From Hysterangium stoloniferum (taxonomy: Eukaryota > Basidiomycota > Agaricomycetes > Hysterangiales > Hysterangiaceae), in contig WHVD01000171.1 in the NCBI GenBank assembly GCA_015178975.1, positions 62,001 to 126,000 of the forward strand: 64,000 nucleotides of DNA, written 5' to 3'. Both the position numbers and the translations under genes were made by a program. Positions 52,285 to 63,102 of the stretch are shown piece by piece (the first letter of the stretch is position 1; every line of letters begins with the position of its first letter). The notes beneath the pieces were generated by a model. That model was not told the origin of the DNA. It worked only from the letters and a program-made list of their open reading frames with translations, and did no database searches.

Positions 52285-54484
52285 ATGTCGCAGGAGCAAC
52301 AACCCAAACCCAAGTTCCCCAACTTCAAAAGACTACTGCAACCTCAACTGATTAATACCTCTACCACACCATCTCGTGCTGAACAAGTCGAGCACTCCAC
52401 GAGTAATTATGGAACACCTTTCCCAATACCCTCCACTGTGCAGGGTGACACGAATGTCCACCAACTCAGGGAACAGAACCACCTTTACTCCATACGCCAA
52501 TTTCCCAATTTTAAAAGAATACCTCGACCTCAAAGTTCCTTCTTCCCCACCACCTCGAACAGAAACTGTTGAGCACGTGGAGGAGACCTCATTGTCCACG
52601 AACCCTACGTGGATGGACTCCGTTTCAAAAGCTACACCATGGTCCTCTAATACTTGGGGGGCTCCCTCGGGAACATGGAGCGAAACCCCACCACCTTCTC
52701 ATAGTATTTTCCCTTCTACCGAAGAGGAGATCAAAAAGAAACAGCAGTCCAAGGCTTTCTCTGCGCAGGTCCAGGAGGAATTGAAAACGCTTAAACGGAA
52801 GAGGAGAGAGGAGTACTTGGAAGGACAGAGGAGGATGGGGGCTAGGGATAATGTCCCTTCAAGGCAGACACGGCAGGAATGGAGGAGAATGGAAGGGCAC
52901 AATAATCCTTCAATCATCGCTCCCCCTTCGGGTCATAAATGGACGGATTTCGCTGAAATGGATGGCAGCGACGGGGGCACGCCATGTGTTTGGAGTGTGG
53001 GACAAAAAAGTAGGAAAGGAAAAAAAGATGGGGTCACCTTCTACGATTGGGACAAAATACGAAGGATCAAATTACAAAGCATTGCATTGCAATGTGGAGA
53101 CAGAGTTGCACTACCTCCCAGACCCCCTTCACAACGTGGACCTCAGGAATGGACCTACCAGATGGGTCCCAGTGATCTTTCATCTGACTCGGAGGATGAC
53201 CAATCTCGCTACCCTGCCTATGACAGCAAGTACCTCGGTGCTAACTGCCATGAAGGTTTCCTACTCCCTGACAACATTCACTTCTTCACGAGTGATCCTA
53301 ACCAACAACGAAAGCTACCAACTTCCATCAGAGTTTGGAGGGGGTATCGTCCAGCAGACTCTGTGATGTCATCCAGTTCCACTCACCTCCCTTCACCTCT
53401 GCCAGTCTCTTCCGTAACCACATTACAGTGCTTTACACCCTTTTCAGAGTTACCAGGAGGTCTTGTACCATCTGCCGAGCTGCCTTCTCTTCCCCCTATA
53501 CCATTACCCCTCCCCTTCGCAGGACATTCCCTTATATCACTGTCCTCATCCGCACCCAAGCCTTCTCCAGCACCACGGCCAATCTCACCCCTCCACATGT
53601 CACCTGACCCTCTCGTCGCCTCCCACTCTACTCCGACACCTTTGGTCCCTGCGGTGTTGAACACTCCCCTTATTTCCTCGACAACGTGGAGTCTACCGCC
53701 TGCCTCTCCCTACTCCCCTTGCATTTCTCTGGGAAGCCCCATTCAGCATCCTAACGTTACATTAATGGATGTTGATCACCCTATCCCGGAAGTTCTCGCA
53801 ATGCCTATGAAGGAAGTCCTCGAGGTGCCTCTCTCAGCCACAGACGTCTCCAAGGAACCCCCCCCGGCAATGGAAGTCTTTGAGGAGCCTCCCCCCTTAA
53901 GTGAAAAAGCAAAAGGGAAACGAAGAACCGATATTCAGGCTGACGAGCCCCTTGTCATTGACCCCCCCCCCCCGGCCCACCCCATTCGCAGCCCCCGCCG
54001 CAGCCGCCCTCTCCCTTCCACTCTCAGGATACGGCTGGCCCCTCTCGTCCCTTCCAGTCAAGTTGGATGCATGTGTCCATTAATTACCCCTCCGACATCT
54101 TCACTGTGGGATGCACATTAATGCGACTGGGACCAACCCTGCGGCACCCCCTTCTTAAAGGGCATATTCAGGGGTATAGCGGGTCTCTCACATTGTCGGA
54201 CCGCATGAGTGCATTTTACTTATGCGTCAACGACCCTAAGGAACAGCTGCGTTTAGCGGAGGATATCGAACAGGTGGAACTCTCCATGTTTTGGTCCTTA
54301 CTTGTCAACTCTTCTTGTGTTCTTCCTGAACACACACCAACCCACTCAGCAGTGGACCTCGTTGACTTGTTGGAGCAACTGTTGCCGGATTTGGACACCT
54401 CGAGAGGAATCCCCCCTGGGGGAGACATGAGCTCCACACCACTTATCACTCCTACCCCGCCATCACTACACCCTCGACCCCCTC
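52285..54484 (+). pseudogene. Gy-4 ORF3, accessory gene in the env position
   Basis: From ATG 52285 (MSQEQQPKPKFPNFKRLL) the frame runs to 52572. A frame change near 52540 leads to a 581-codon frame ending at 54121, and a second change near 54060 leads to a C-terminal part. Segments: charged coiled-coil-like region (EEEIKKKQQ...LKTLKRKRREEYLEG, about 52725-52850); conserved blocks GHKWTDFAEMDG, TPCVWSVG, FYDWDKIRRIKLQSIALQCG and HEGFLLPDNIHFFTSDPN (52925-53310); IRVWRGYRP; a Pro/Ser tract of about 200 residues; EVFEEPPPLSEKAKGKRR; and a helical domain (INYPSDIFTVGC, LCVNDPKEQL, AEDIEQVELSMFWSLL). No signal peptide, membrane helix or known enzyme motif is seen. Its last ~100 codons are replaced by an LTR fragment. 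Confidence 0.8.
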
Positions 54485-54598
54485 TCAATACGCGTTCAGT
54501 CTGTATTAGACTTAGACAGTCAATACATCCTGGTGTCGTACCTAAACGGTCGATATTCTTCGTATATAGAACGGTTAGAACTTCCACCACTCTTCACA
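54485..54598 (+). mobile_element. LTR-A2, 3' fragment ending Gy-4
   Basis: This is the last ~114 bp of A2 (TCAATACGCGTTCAG to CTCTTCACA), fused to ORF3 without the polypurine tract. The same kind of fusion is seen at 31401. Confidence 0.88.
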
Positions 54599-55044
54599 GG
54601 CATTGGCGTTCTCTGTTTGACCGTCAGTTTGAGGATGATGAGACGAAGATACCGTGGGGGTACTTCCCTATACCTTACAAACTTCTCTCTAGAACCTACA
54701 GGTCCATCTCTTGTCTCGATCACAGATTATCCTTGAAGGTAAGCCAAAAGGAGTGGCTACTTTATTCACAAAGATTCGAGCGAATCCTTCCACAGATAGA
54801 TCTGAAGTGGTGGGCTCACAAATTAAGAAATGCATGAGTTTATCCACAGCAACAAAGATGGCTGAGTAGGCACCCTCTGTAGAAGAAGGCAATCCGGTAA
54901 TCAGGTCCATTGAGACAACCTCAAACGGCCTTAAAGGTACATCTGTGGGTTGGAGAGCTCCCTGTCGAGCAGAATGATCAACCTTAGTTTTCTGGCATAT
55001 GTCACAGCTGCGAGCATACACCATGCAGTCCTGTAACATCCTCG
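54599..55044 (-). pseudogene. pol: Gy-type integrase core fragment
   Basis: The minus strand encodes CDICQKTKVDHSARQGAL, VSMDLITGLPSSTEGAYSAIFVAVDKL, IICDRDKRWTCRF and, after a stop, SSSHHPQTDGQTENANA. All three acidic core residues are present. It is cut on the left by the A2 fragment of Gy-4 and on the right by a C LTR. It keeps the HPQTDGQ residues that Gy-4 lost. Confidence 0.85.
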
Positions 55045-55951
55045 TGTCACAACCGTCACATGTCACATATTGTCACAAACATTCAAAGGTAACGTTCAAC
55101 AACTCTTCGACCTATCGAATTCAACTTGACAAACTGAACATTATTCGACACCATCGAATCTCTTTCGACATGTCTCATTTCAACGTCATGAATGATTTCA
55201 TTATTAGTTCATAACATAGTCATAACGATACGAAGAAAAGTATAAAAGGGCTACGAAAGGAGTGAGGGAAGTCAGTCGAAATATCTGTATATTAGTGATA
55301 TTAGTAATCTATCTTGTCGTAACTTCTTCGACAAATACTTCCGTGAGTTCTCACAACTGGTAATAGCCTCTTACTTCATCAACAGGGCGAATATATACTT
55401 CGTCGAATGAGGCTTTCGAGTTCGATTAGTAGAATATTATTTGACTTTATCGAAGAATAATTGTGTGAAGAGTGGTGGAAGTTCTGACCGTTCTATATAC
55501 AAAGAAATGAGTAGAAAGGAAGAATATTGACCTATTCGGTGCAATATAAGAGAAAGTGAGAGAAAGAGCATGAGATGACAAAGGAGTCAATGAGTGTGAT
55601 GGTTCGAGTGGAGGCCTCGACTATTACATTCGAGGCCAGAAGTATTCAGTAGTTCAGATAATGCTACCTATGTGGTAGCTGACATGTTACCCTGATCACC
55701 GCTCGTAGTAGACCTAGTTTATGTCTTACAAGTGGTGGTTCTTGGGTTAAAGTGTGTCTGAGTTCTAATTGGTGCTGAGTGCACCCACAAGTATACACAA
55801 TGCTTCGAACTAATGAAATATGCAATATTCGAAGAATATGAAAGATAGAAAAATATGAATAGAATATGTAAAATATAAATGAAATAAAAGGAGTGTTTTA
55901 CCACAATGAAACTGTGGTAAAAGCATACTCCTCACAAATTGATTCCTGACA
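55045..55951 (+). mobile_element. LTR-C, split by A3
   Basis: It runs TGTCACAACCGTCAC to ATTCCTGACA; without A3 it is about 430 bp. The flanks CCTCG and GTATA do not match, so one side was lost or rearranged. Confidence 0.88.
55464..55936 (-). mobile_element. LTR-A3, solo, TSD AATTG
   Basis: The + strand reads TGTGAAGAGTGG to ACTCCTCACA, 473 bp, with perfect AATTG duplications (55459-55463 and 55937-55941). The stem-loop is at the right end. Confidence 0.95.
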
Positions 55952-57527
55952 GTATATTTTGACTATCAACTGTTGATGAAGCCCAGGATGTGATCCGAGA
56001 CTACCAAAGCATTGAGTTCTACAGCACTCCAATCTGTGGCTCCCTGTGAAGGGTATGCATATATGCATACCTGGACTAAGGAATAATAGTTGGATTATAG
56101 TACTTTATCATTTACTTTTTATTTTCTTCATTTACATTCTTTCTATATTTTGAGCATACCCTTATTTTGTAGTTCGAAGCTTTGTGTATATGTATGGGCG
56201 CTCTCGGCGCCAAAAGACAGACACTTTTTACCCAGCAGACACCACCTCGTAAACGACCCAGACGTCGAATAGCGAGAGGTGTCAAGGGTAACGTCTCAAC
56301 TACCTGTAAAGGTAGTGTTCTCTCGCATACTAACGTACTTTGAACTCGAACCGCGAAGGTCGAGTTCCCTTCTAAAGTCTTTGCACTCGTCGACACTATC
56401 GTCGACTCGGGCTACTGTTTCTTTACTTTAGATATTCAGTTTCTCATTGATTATCTATCCTACGTCTAGCTACGAGTTGTACCGTGAAGGTCAACTCTTT
56501 CCTTCTTTCATTCTAGCCATCAAGAGCAACTGTACAGTTGCTCTTGTGACGCATAGCATGTCTCATTACTAGTACTGCCAGTCTAGTAATCTACGGTACT
56601 GTACTGTACAGTCAATACTAGCTAATAGTAGTTGAATAAACACTATTCTTCGTATATTGAACAGTCAGAATCTATCAACTCTTCACACTCCCATTCCATC
56701 ACCAAGAGTTATTTGGCCATCGCAAATTCCAGTTTCTCCTTTGACCAAAACTCGACGACTTACAATGTCTTCAATCCGAGAACCTGAAGAAGTTCGAGAA
56801 GAGCCGATCTTGCCAATTCAAGAATCCGAATCTCCTTTAACACCTTTGCCCAAATCTCCACGTCCCGAACCTGTTACGTCTGAGGATGAAACAATGTTTC
56901 GACATTTCAGAGATGTGCTTGGAAAAGTATTGAAGGACCAGATGTCTTCGAAGGAGCCCAAAATCACAGTGAATAAGCCCGAAGAGTTTACTGGAGAAGA
57001 ACCTTCGATGTTGAAGAATTTTATCGCTCAATGCGAAATGGTCTTTCAATCTTGACCAAAATCATTCAAATCCAATCAATCGAAAATTACGATGGTAACT
57101 TCATATTTCCAGAAAACGGCTCAAGAGTGGTGGCAACCTTTTCTATTAAATTCCCCAATTCCTCCGCCATCTTTCCTTGTGGACTATCTCAATTTTCTAG
57201 ATGAATTATATGCTCAGTTTGGAGAAATTGATGCAGAAGGAGAAGCCAAAGAAAAACTCGATAATCTTCGAATGAAAGCTCATCATCATGTTGCGAAGTA
57301 TTCGATTCAATTTACAAGTCTCGCTGCTCAAACTCGATATGATGAATTCGCTTTACAATGACGATTTTATAAAGGACTTCTGAATCGAATTAAGGACGAA
57401 ATAGTGAAGCTTCAAGTTCAGCCCAAAAGTTTTGCTGAACTGCAAACGGCAGCCCTTCGACTCGATTCTTACTATTGGATGCGAGAGAATGAACGACAAC
57501 GTGAAACAGAATCAAGTTCAACTTGGC
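55952..57527 (+). pseudogene. gag: Su-3 gag, third gag type (interrupted, two stops)
   Basis: A likely start is ATG 56765 (MSSIREPEEVREE). One frame with TGA stops at 57053-57055 and 57359-57361 runs to 57527. It encodes FRDVLGKVLKDQM, KPEEFTGEEPSMLKNFIAQCEMVF, AQEWWQPFLL, FLDELYAQFGEIDAEGEAKEKL, LRMKAHHHVAKYSIQF and FYKGLLNRIKDEIVKL. These are the pattern of the common gypsy gag (Retrotrans_gag-type) of fungi, unlike the Gy gag. An A1 LTR sits in the leader (56045-56687). A B1 fragment cuts the protein at 57528. It could belong to the same type of element as Su-1 and Su-2. Confidence 0.85.
56045..56687 (+). mobile_element. LTR-A1, solo, TSD CTCCC
   Basis: It runs TGTGAAGGGTATGC to CAACTCTTCACA, 643 bp, with perfect CTCCC duplications (56040-56044 and 56688-56692). 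A 26-bp perfect palindrome with outer arms CAAGAG/CTCTTG is at 56521-56546. Confidence 0.95.
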
Positions 57528-57932
57528 TTCAGCTTATAGGCTGTGCCCTCGTGAGATCGTGTTGTCCAATTTCAAACAGGTGGATGGGAATCCCGGGGAG
57601 TCCGGGCTGTTAGAATATGAGTATATACAATTAGCTATGACCTCATATCTCGTGTTGCAACTGTATAGATTCAACTGGTTAACATCATGTGATAGTTATT
57701 ATTAGATAGTTCCTGAGCAGATAGTCTTACAGATCAGTGCACAGACCATCTAGTACAGTATATAGTTAGTCCAGTTGAGGGGTAGAAACCTCAACTGGAA
57801 GCCCAGCTATTTCACCGGTTTATATTCTACACCACTCTATCTAAGTTACTTAGTACCTAGATAGAGAGTCTCAAACTGTGATTCCCCGGCTTGCAGTTTA
57901 TCCTAATACGGGCAGAGTTCGTGGGTCGAGAG
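57528..57932 (-). mobile_element. LTR-B1 fragment, split by E
   Basis: 57528-57607 has the group-B block in reverse (ACTTGGCTTCAGCTTATAGGC) and 57909-57932 continues the family (CGGGCAGAGTTCGTGGGTCG). Both ends are truncated. Confidence 0.8.
57608..57908 (+). mobile_element. LTR-E, ~300 bp, TSD CGGGC
   Basis: It starts TGTTAGAATA and ends TATCCTAATA, with perfect CGGGC duplications (57603-57607 and 57909-57913). Terminal inverted similarity TGTTAG/CTAATA suggests an original CTAACA end. Only one copy is in the window. It is probably a solo LTR of a separate retrotransposon, possibly of copia type; that is a guess from length. Confidence 0.75.
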
Positions 57933-58006
57933 TGTCATATATTTTATCACTTTGTTTCTTTGTTTAACCTTTAAGAGATATAAGTCAAATAGTAGAGGAC
58001 TGGATC

Positions 58007-59061
58007 TGGTAAGTTCCCGAACAAAGCTCCACGGATAGTCCCACGGAGGTTTCCGGTAACTATTCCGAACACACACTTGCTTCCGGGAATAGTCCCACGG
58101 AGTCCCCGGGCAATAGGTCCTGGGAAAGTTCCGGGGATTATTAGTACAAGGAACGGTGATATCAGAATAATTACCAGAAAGATATGGTGAATGACTGAGA
58201 TGGACTTGGCTTCAGCTTATAGGCTGCGCCCTCGTACACTCATTCGGGTGTCCATATTTCAAGCTGACAGAATGCATACAGGAAGATATAGATTCCGGAG
58301 TTCCCGTGGGAGTTCCGGGAATCGAGTGTGCAGACAGACAAGAGGACTAGAGACTGTTCAAGGATCAAACTTGTTCGGGGGAAAACTAGTTCGAGATTGA
58401 AACTGGATTCTAAGTACATGAACATAGCAGACTTATATAGACTGTGAAATGTAATAATACCAAATCTGGTATTAATGAGAGGCAGAACTATTAAACATAA
58501 AATGAAACAAGTAAATACTAAACTGGGAATTAGGGACGGAACGGAATGGGAGTGGAGAACGAATCATGACAGATCATGTAACCATAACTGGAGCGGGGCT
58601 CAGTTAGAGGGGTTCCGGAAGTCCGGTCGGAGTCCGGTGACTTGGTGCACAAGATAGTGTCGGGTATAGACAGGCTTGATGTGCAGGAGGTCCGGAGGAG
58701 TCCGGTGGGTTTTCTGATGACTGGTGTGTGAGACGCAGAGACAGATAACAGGAGCAGGGTTCTATGCTCTGTTAGAGGGGTTCCAGGAGTCCGGTCGGAG
58801 TCCGGTGACTGGTACGTAAGACACAGAGTGTCGGGTGTATGTAGGGTGGAGTCCGGAGTCTGGAGGAGTCCGAGGACTGGTGTATGAAACACAGAGGGTT
58901 AGGTGCAGACAGGTGGGGTGCGTACAGAGAGTCAGGCATAAACAAGTTGACATGCGGGCTCCCGTGGGAACTCCGGTTGCTACTATACAATATAGAGGGT
59001 CGGGAGCATGTAGGACGGGGTCCAGGGGCCCGGAGGCCGTCGGGTTTTCCGGTTCCTGACA
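58007..59061 (-). mobile_element. LTR-B2, solo, TSD GGATC
   Basis: The + strand reads TGGTAAGTTCCCG to GGTTCCTGACA, 1055 bp, with perfect GGATC duplications (58002-58006 and 59062-59066). It is almost identical to the inverted copy at 33329-34384. Confidence 0.95.
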
Positions 59062-59700
59062 GGATCCTTTAACTTTGGCTCAAGAGTTTAAGATGTCATT
59101 GTTCTGAAAACATAAGATTTGCCATGGAAACCAGCAGAGTCATAGATTACATACTAATAAGGTATCTCTAACCCTTATAGTATGCAATCTACCCCATCTC
59201 CTTGGCTACATATTGAGGGAGATGACTCATTGGTGAGTCATATCAATATGACTATGCAATGAGTTATGACCAGAGCTATGACTCAGATACATAGTCATAG
59301 CTGGTTGGATGACTCTGAAATACACTTATGAGTCAAGTATGGGAAATACTGACTCATTCTCCTAGTCACATTATTTAGTAAGCAGGATCCTGGACTAGTA
59401 TAAATACAGGCTCAAATCATGTATTTAGAAATAATTCAATATCACATCACTTGCTCATTTAGCTACACTTGCCTACTAGGTCCACACATTGTGCTTAAGT
59501 TGAGTACTCTCCTTGCCAATCTGTTGACTATCTTGTTTCCTTGAGTTGAGCTTTCTCCTCGGAAAAGGGAGACGGGCACGTAGTTGAATAAAAGTGGATA
59601 CTGATTTAATTGACAAAACTCCTACATACAGATTAATTTGAATTTGAATCTCCTTTCTCAAGCTATGCTACTTAACTCAAGTAAAAAGAGTTTACAAGTA
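59062..59700. other. Single-copy segment with promoter-like core
   Basis: I find no other copy of this DNA in the window. Its core is a cluster of TGASTCA sites and a TATA box (separate entry). A purine run GGAAAAGGGAGACGGG is at about 59558-59573. There is no long ORF in the expected transcript. It may be the LTR of another retrotransposon family or a host promoter fragment. Confidence 0.45.
59223..59406 (+). promoter_or_regulatory. Cluster of five TGASTCA (bZIP-type) sites upstream of a TATA box
   Basis: TGACTCA or TGAGTCA occurs at 59223, 59234, 59279, 59329 and 59350, with a near match TGACTCT at 59310. TATAAATA lies at 59399-59406. TGASTCA is the consensus of Gcn4/AP-1-type bZIP regulators, which respond to amino-acid starvation in fungi. 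Five perfect 7-mers in 134 bp is far above chance expectation. No transcribed gene is recognised downstream. Confidence 0.55.
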
Positions 59701-59724
59701 CGCTAAATAGTAATAATACATTAC

Positions 59725-60427
59725 AGAGAGGTTGTGGGTCAAGAGGTTGTGGGTCAAGAGGTTGTGGGTCAAGAGGTTGTGGGTCGAGAGGTTGGGGAGT
59801 CAAGATAGATAAGTTGGAGGTTGAGTGATAGATGCATTGGAGCCCATGGGCTCCGACTAGTGAGAGCGGTATAATTAAAAGAGGAGTTTAGAGCAGAAAA
59901 TATACTAAGATTACTGGGGAGAATCTAAGCTGATTTTCTGACTGGATTGTATGTACAACATCTGCCAGACTATATAGACTGTGGAATGAATAACATACCA
60001 AATACAGTAATAATGAAAATGAAACTAACAAACATAAAATGAGATAAGTAAACACCAAACTTGGTGTTAGGAACAGGATGGAACAGAGTGGAGTCTGAAT
60101 TGTGACAGGTCATAAAACCATAATGGGAATGGAGTGGGTCCGAATCGTGATGGTCATTTGACTATAACAGGAACGGGCTCAATTAGAGGGATGACGGGTT
60201 TTCCAAGTGGGGTCCGGTGACTGATGCATGGGACAGAGTCAGACATAGACAGGGATGGAGTCTGGCGGGAATTTTGGTGACTGATACATGAAGTAACGAA
60301 GTTGAATGTGGACAAGTTTGACATACAGAGTCCGGCGGGAATTCTGGTAAACTGACAATCAGTGCATATAGGGTGCAGGTGCATATGAGTTAGTGCCCGG
60401 AGTCCAGTGGGAATTCCGGTCATAACA
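59725..60427 (-). mobile_element. LTR-B1, 3' part missing
   Basis: It starts in a short tandem array (four units of GAGGTTGTGGGTCAA) and runs to GGTCATAACA at 60427, the reverse of the family start. The group-B block is absent because the left end is cut. CpGs are partly lost. Confidence 0.82.
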
Positions 60428-61099
60428 GGGAGTCTGGGAGTAGTTGGTGGGTCGAGGGGTCAGAGGGTTGATTGTGGGAATCCCATGGAGGTTGAGGGGT
60501 CGGGTGGTGATGGGTCGGAGGTTGAGCGATAGATAGGTTGGAGCCCGTGGGCTCTGATGAGGTAATTAGTGGTGTGTTTCAAAGAGAGGAATAGAGTGGA
60601 AAATGTACTGAGATTACTAGGGGGAATCTAAGCTGATTTTCTGACTGGATTGTATGTACAATATCTGCCAGACTATATAGACTGTGGAATGTATGTTATA
60701 CCAAATCTAGTAATAATGGAATCCAAACTAGTAATCATGAAATGAGATGAGTAAACACCAAATTAGGTGTTAGGAGCAGAATGGAATGGGAGTGGAGTCT
60801 GAAACGTGACAGGTTGTTAGACCATAATGGGAATGGGGCTCAGCTAGAGAGCTGACAGGTTTTCCAAGCAGGGTCTGGTTGACTGATGCATGGGACAGGG
60901 TCAGAGATAGACAGGTATGATGTGTGCAGGTCCCATTAGGTATTCCAGTGACTGATTCTTGAGACAACTAAGGTCAGACATGGGCAGGTTCATCTTCCAG
61001 GTCCCGGCGGGTATCCCAGTTAACTGATAACTAGTGCATAAAGGGTGCAGGTGCCTATAGGGTAGTGCCCAGAGTCTGGCAGGTTTTCTGGTTGTAACA
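60428..61099 (-). mobile_element. LTR-B1, second copy in tandem, truncated
   Basis: It continues directly after the previous copy (GGGAGTCTGGGAGTAG) and ends GGTTGTAACA at 61099. It is in the same orientation and also lacks the group-B end. Two head-to-tail truncated copies could be the product of unequal exchange. Confidence 0.82.
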
Positions 61100-61166
61100 C
61101 TCTGTTCCCATTATGGTCTAATGACTTGTCATGTTTCAGACTCCACCTCCATTCCATTCCATTCAC
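61100..61166 (+). mobile_element. Short LTR-B1 fragment
   Basis: CTCTGTTCCCATTATGGTC and the following ~45 bp match the middle of B1 in forward orientation. Both ends are truncated. Confidence 0.65.
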
Positions 61167-61473
61167 ACAAACTCGATCCATTATCTCGATCCACGCAGAC
61201 TATATCAGCGCCACTCTGTTTATTCAACTCTCTTGTTATTTCCTTAAACACTCAAGCAGTTGCTCATAATCAAACTCCAAAGTTGATTCTCTTTATTTCA
61301 TCTTAGCTGTCTATTCTACTTAGGATAGCTAATCCTCTTAACCATATTGAACTACATAGTCAATACACATTTGGCCTGTATTAGACTTAGATAGTCAATA
61401 CATCATTGTGTCGTACCTAAACGGTCAATATTCTTCGTATATAGAATGGTTAGAACTTCCACCACTCTTCACA
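61167..61473 (+). mobile_element. LTR-A2, 3' part, 5' LTR of Gy-5
   Basis: This is the last ~307 bp of A2, ending CTCTTCACA at 61473 and followed by a PBS-like GTGGTTATCTGGGC. The 5' half is missing because of the B1 fragment. Confidence 0.88.
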
Positions 61474-61490
61474 GTGGTTATCTGGGCTGG
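61474..61490 (+). other. PBS-like sequence of Gy-5
   Basis: GTGGTTATCTGGGCTGG directly follows the LTR. It differs from the Gy-4 PBS (GTGGTGATCCAGGCCGG) mostly by C-to-T type changes. Confidence 0.6.
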
Positions 61491-61582
61491 ACTGCTCTTT
61501 CCCTACAAAGAAAAACAGTTTATTTAACTATCAAATTCTAACTACACAGCTGCAAGGGTGTCAACATTTGTGACTTCGCAAA

Positions 61583-62580
61583 ATGCTGTCTGGAACTCCT
61601 TGCACACTGAGTATCTCGAATCTGGTTAAATGGAAGGTAACTCGAACTTTGAGCAGTCGAGTCCCTTGGAAAGGCAAAATGCTTGCTCCTTCACAAAGGA
61701 TACCCTGGTCTTCCCACCGAGACAGGTTATCCTCAGACATCACGGCCAACCACTTTATTCAGAACCAGTCAACATGAAGTGGGACTCATACTACACTTCT
61801 CGAGTTTCGAGGCACAAGGTTATCACTGTCACAAAGGACTATAGGACAAGTACCTGTCCATGCCTACAATGGTAGCAACTTGGCTAGGTCGGTATCATGG
61901 CATCATATCAGTGCACGACTTATTCACCTGGCCTGGAAGTCTCGATGAGGTGATGAAGTCAGTCCCAGAGTGGTCAAACGAAGTGACATCCTTCCAAGAA
62001 AAGGGAATAGTGGGTATCAAGATGGAACTGTTCATTCTGCTCACTGACTTGCTTTGTGTGCACAATGATCTGCTACATATTCTGCATGTATTGCTCAGAG
62101 GGGACCACATATTGCCAAGGGTCAACTCGAACTTCATGTACATTCAAATGTTGGAGGAGTCCATATACTGTAAATCCCCAAATGTGTCTTTCACCTCTCA
62201 GGGAAAAACTGATACACAACCTGGAGAGACATACATAACGAGATGATGGTGGAATTGCTCAGTAGATTTGATGAGCCGACACAAACACCCTCATCCTCCA
62301 GCCTGGGTCTCTTTCACGGAGAATGGGAGAAGACACATATTGAATTGTTGCATACCGCTAAAGCCCCCTTTTTGGAAGGTTCTGGGATCCATGCCAGATC
62401 GACTGCCAAAAAAGGACAGTCATCTTTTTCGAATGTGTCTACAGAAAAGATCACAGTCAAAGTCGTTCCCAGTTCCTCATCATTCTCAGGTTGAGATTCA
62501 CAGTGTCCTGATGAATCTTACCATCCATCACCTATCCATCCTATCCCATTTACTCCTCCGAGTGGACCCTCCAACAAGTG
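61583..62580 (+). pseudogene. gag: Gy-5 gag, N-terminal domain
   Basis: Frames at 61630-61875 and 61860-62246 join by a frame change near 61855. They encode LVFPPRQVILRHHGQPLY, MKWDSYYTSR, TMVATWLGRYHGIISVHDLFTWPGSLDE, VPEWSNEV, FILLTDLLCVHNDLLHILHVLLRGDHILP and MYIQMLEES, colinear with Gy-4 43950-44420. The Trp in LFTWPG is a TGA in Gy-4. After 62250 similarity fades and the frame changes again (MMVELLSRFDE aligns to Gy-1). The capsid-like part is not present. Confidence 0.78.
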
Positions 62581-63102
62581 TCCAATAGCTCAAACGATTG
62601 GGACTGTGATGAAGGCTTGGGAACTGGGGAGCAGAAATCAGATGATGGTTTTGATGATAGAAAAGGCCTGGGACAGGACTCACCAACAGTAAAGCCATCC
62701 CATCTCACAGAGCTCAACAAAAGCCTTCCCATGGAGACACCACTGGGAATTCGTCAACATAAACCCCTAGTCCCAGAATGGGGGGCACTGATGAAGTTTC
62801 TGAAAATGGAAGGCGATCACGGACACACCATGCTGGACACCTCTCAATGGACCAAGCCAAGGACAGATACAATTCCATTTGACCCCAGATGCTCCCTCAA
62901 AAATTATGTCATGTGGGGGACAATCGTTATGTTGCGAGATCATTCTGGAACAACAATATCACAACAGGGGGGCAGTATAGGGGGTATAGGAGAAGGCACA
63001 TATGGGATCGTCACCTATGGCCAGCAAGAGTGTGCAAACGTCTACATCACCAGTCTTGCCAATGGAACAGTCAAGAGCTGGGTGCAGTGCGTGAGCGTGT
63101 AG
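62578..63102 (+). CDS. Hypothetical 174-aa ORF, unrecognised
   Basis: An open frame of 174 codons, acidic at the start and rich in Gly and Thr at the end (GGSIGGIGEGTYGIVTYG). It follows the Gy-5 gag remnant, has no counterpart in Gy-4 at this position, and I do not recognise it. A second frame over 62889-63143 is rich in Arg, His and Trp, so it is not clear which frame, if any, was coding. Confidence 0.25.
   Translation: MSNSSNDWDCDEGLGTGEQKSDDGFDDRKGLGQDSPTVKPSHLTELNKSLPMETPLGIRQHKPLVPEWGALMKFLKMEGDHGHTMLDTSQWTKPRTDTIPFDPRCSLKNYVMWGTIVMLRDHSGTTISQQGGSIGGIGEGTYGIVTYGQQECANVYITSLANGTVKSWVQCVSV

Larger units (their letters stand above)
42972..54598 (+). mobile_element. Gy-4: most complete gypsy chromovirus
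   Basis: Order: A2 5' LTR (42972-43600), PBS, gag, protease, RT, RNase H, integrase, chromodomain, ORF3, and a 3'-fragment of A2 LTR (54485-54598). A B4 LTR with an A1 LTR inside interrupts pol at 50313-51501. Pol is essentially one frame from 46669 onward, with stops mostly at CGA-derived TGA codons. No 3' polypurine tract remains, because the ORF3 end and LTR start are deleted. It inserted in Su-2 pol (left flank). Confidence 0.9.

Noticed and set aside
52376-54121. ORF3 as a retroviral-type envelope gene
   Set aside because: No signal peptide, cleavage site or membrane-spanning helix is visible in any copy; only the position is env-like.
58191-58400. 69-aa ORF identical to one at 33990-34190
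   Set aside because: The identity reflects the two near-identical LTR-B2 copies; the ORF is not conserved in the older B2 copy at 39113, so it is not a gene.
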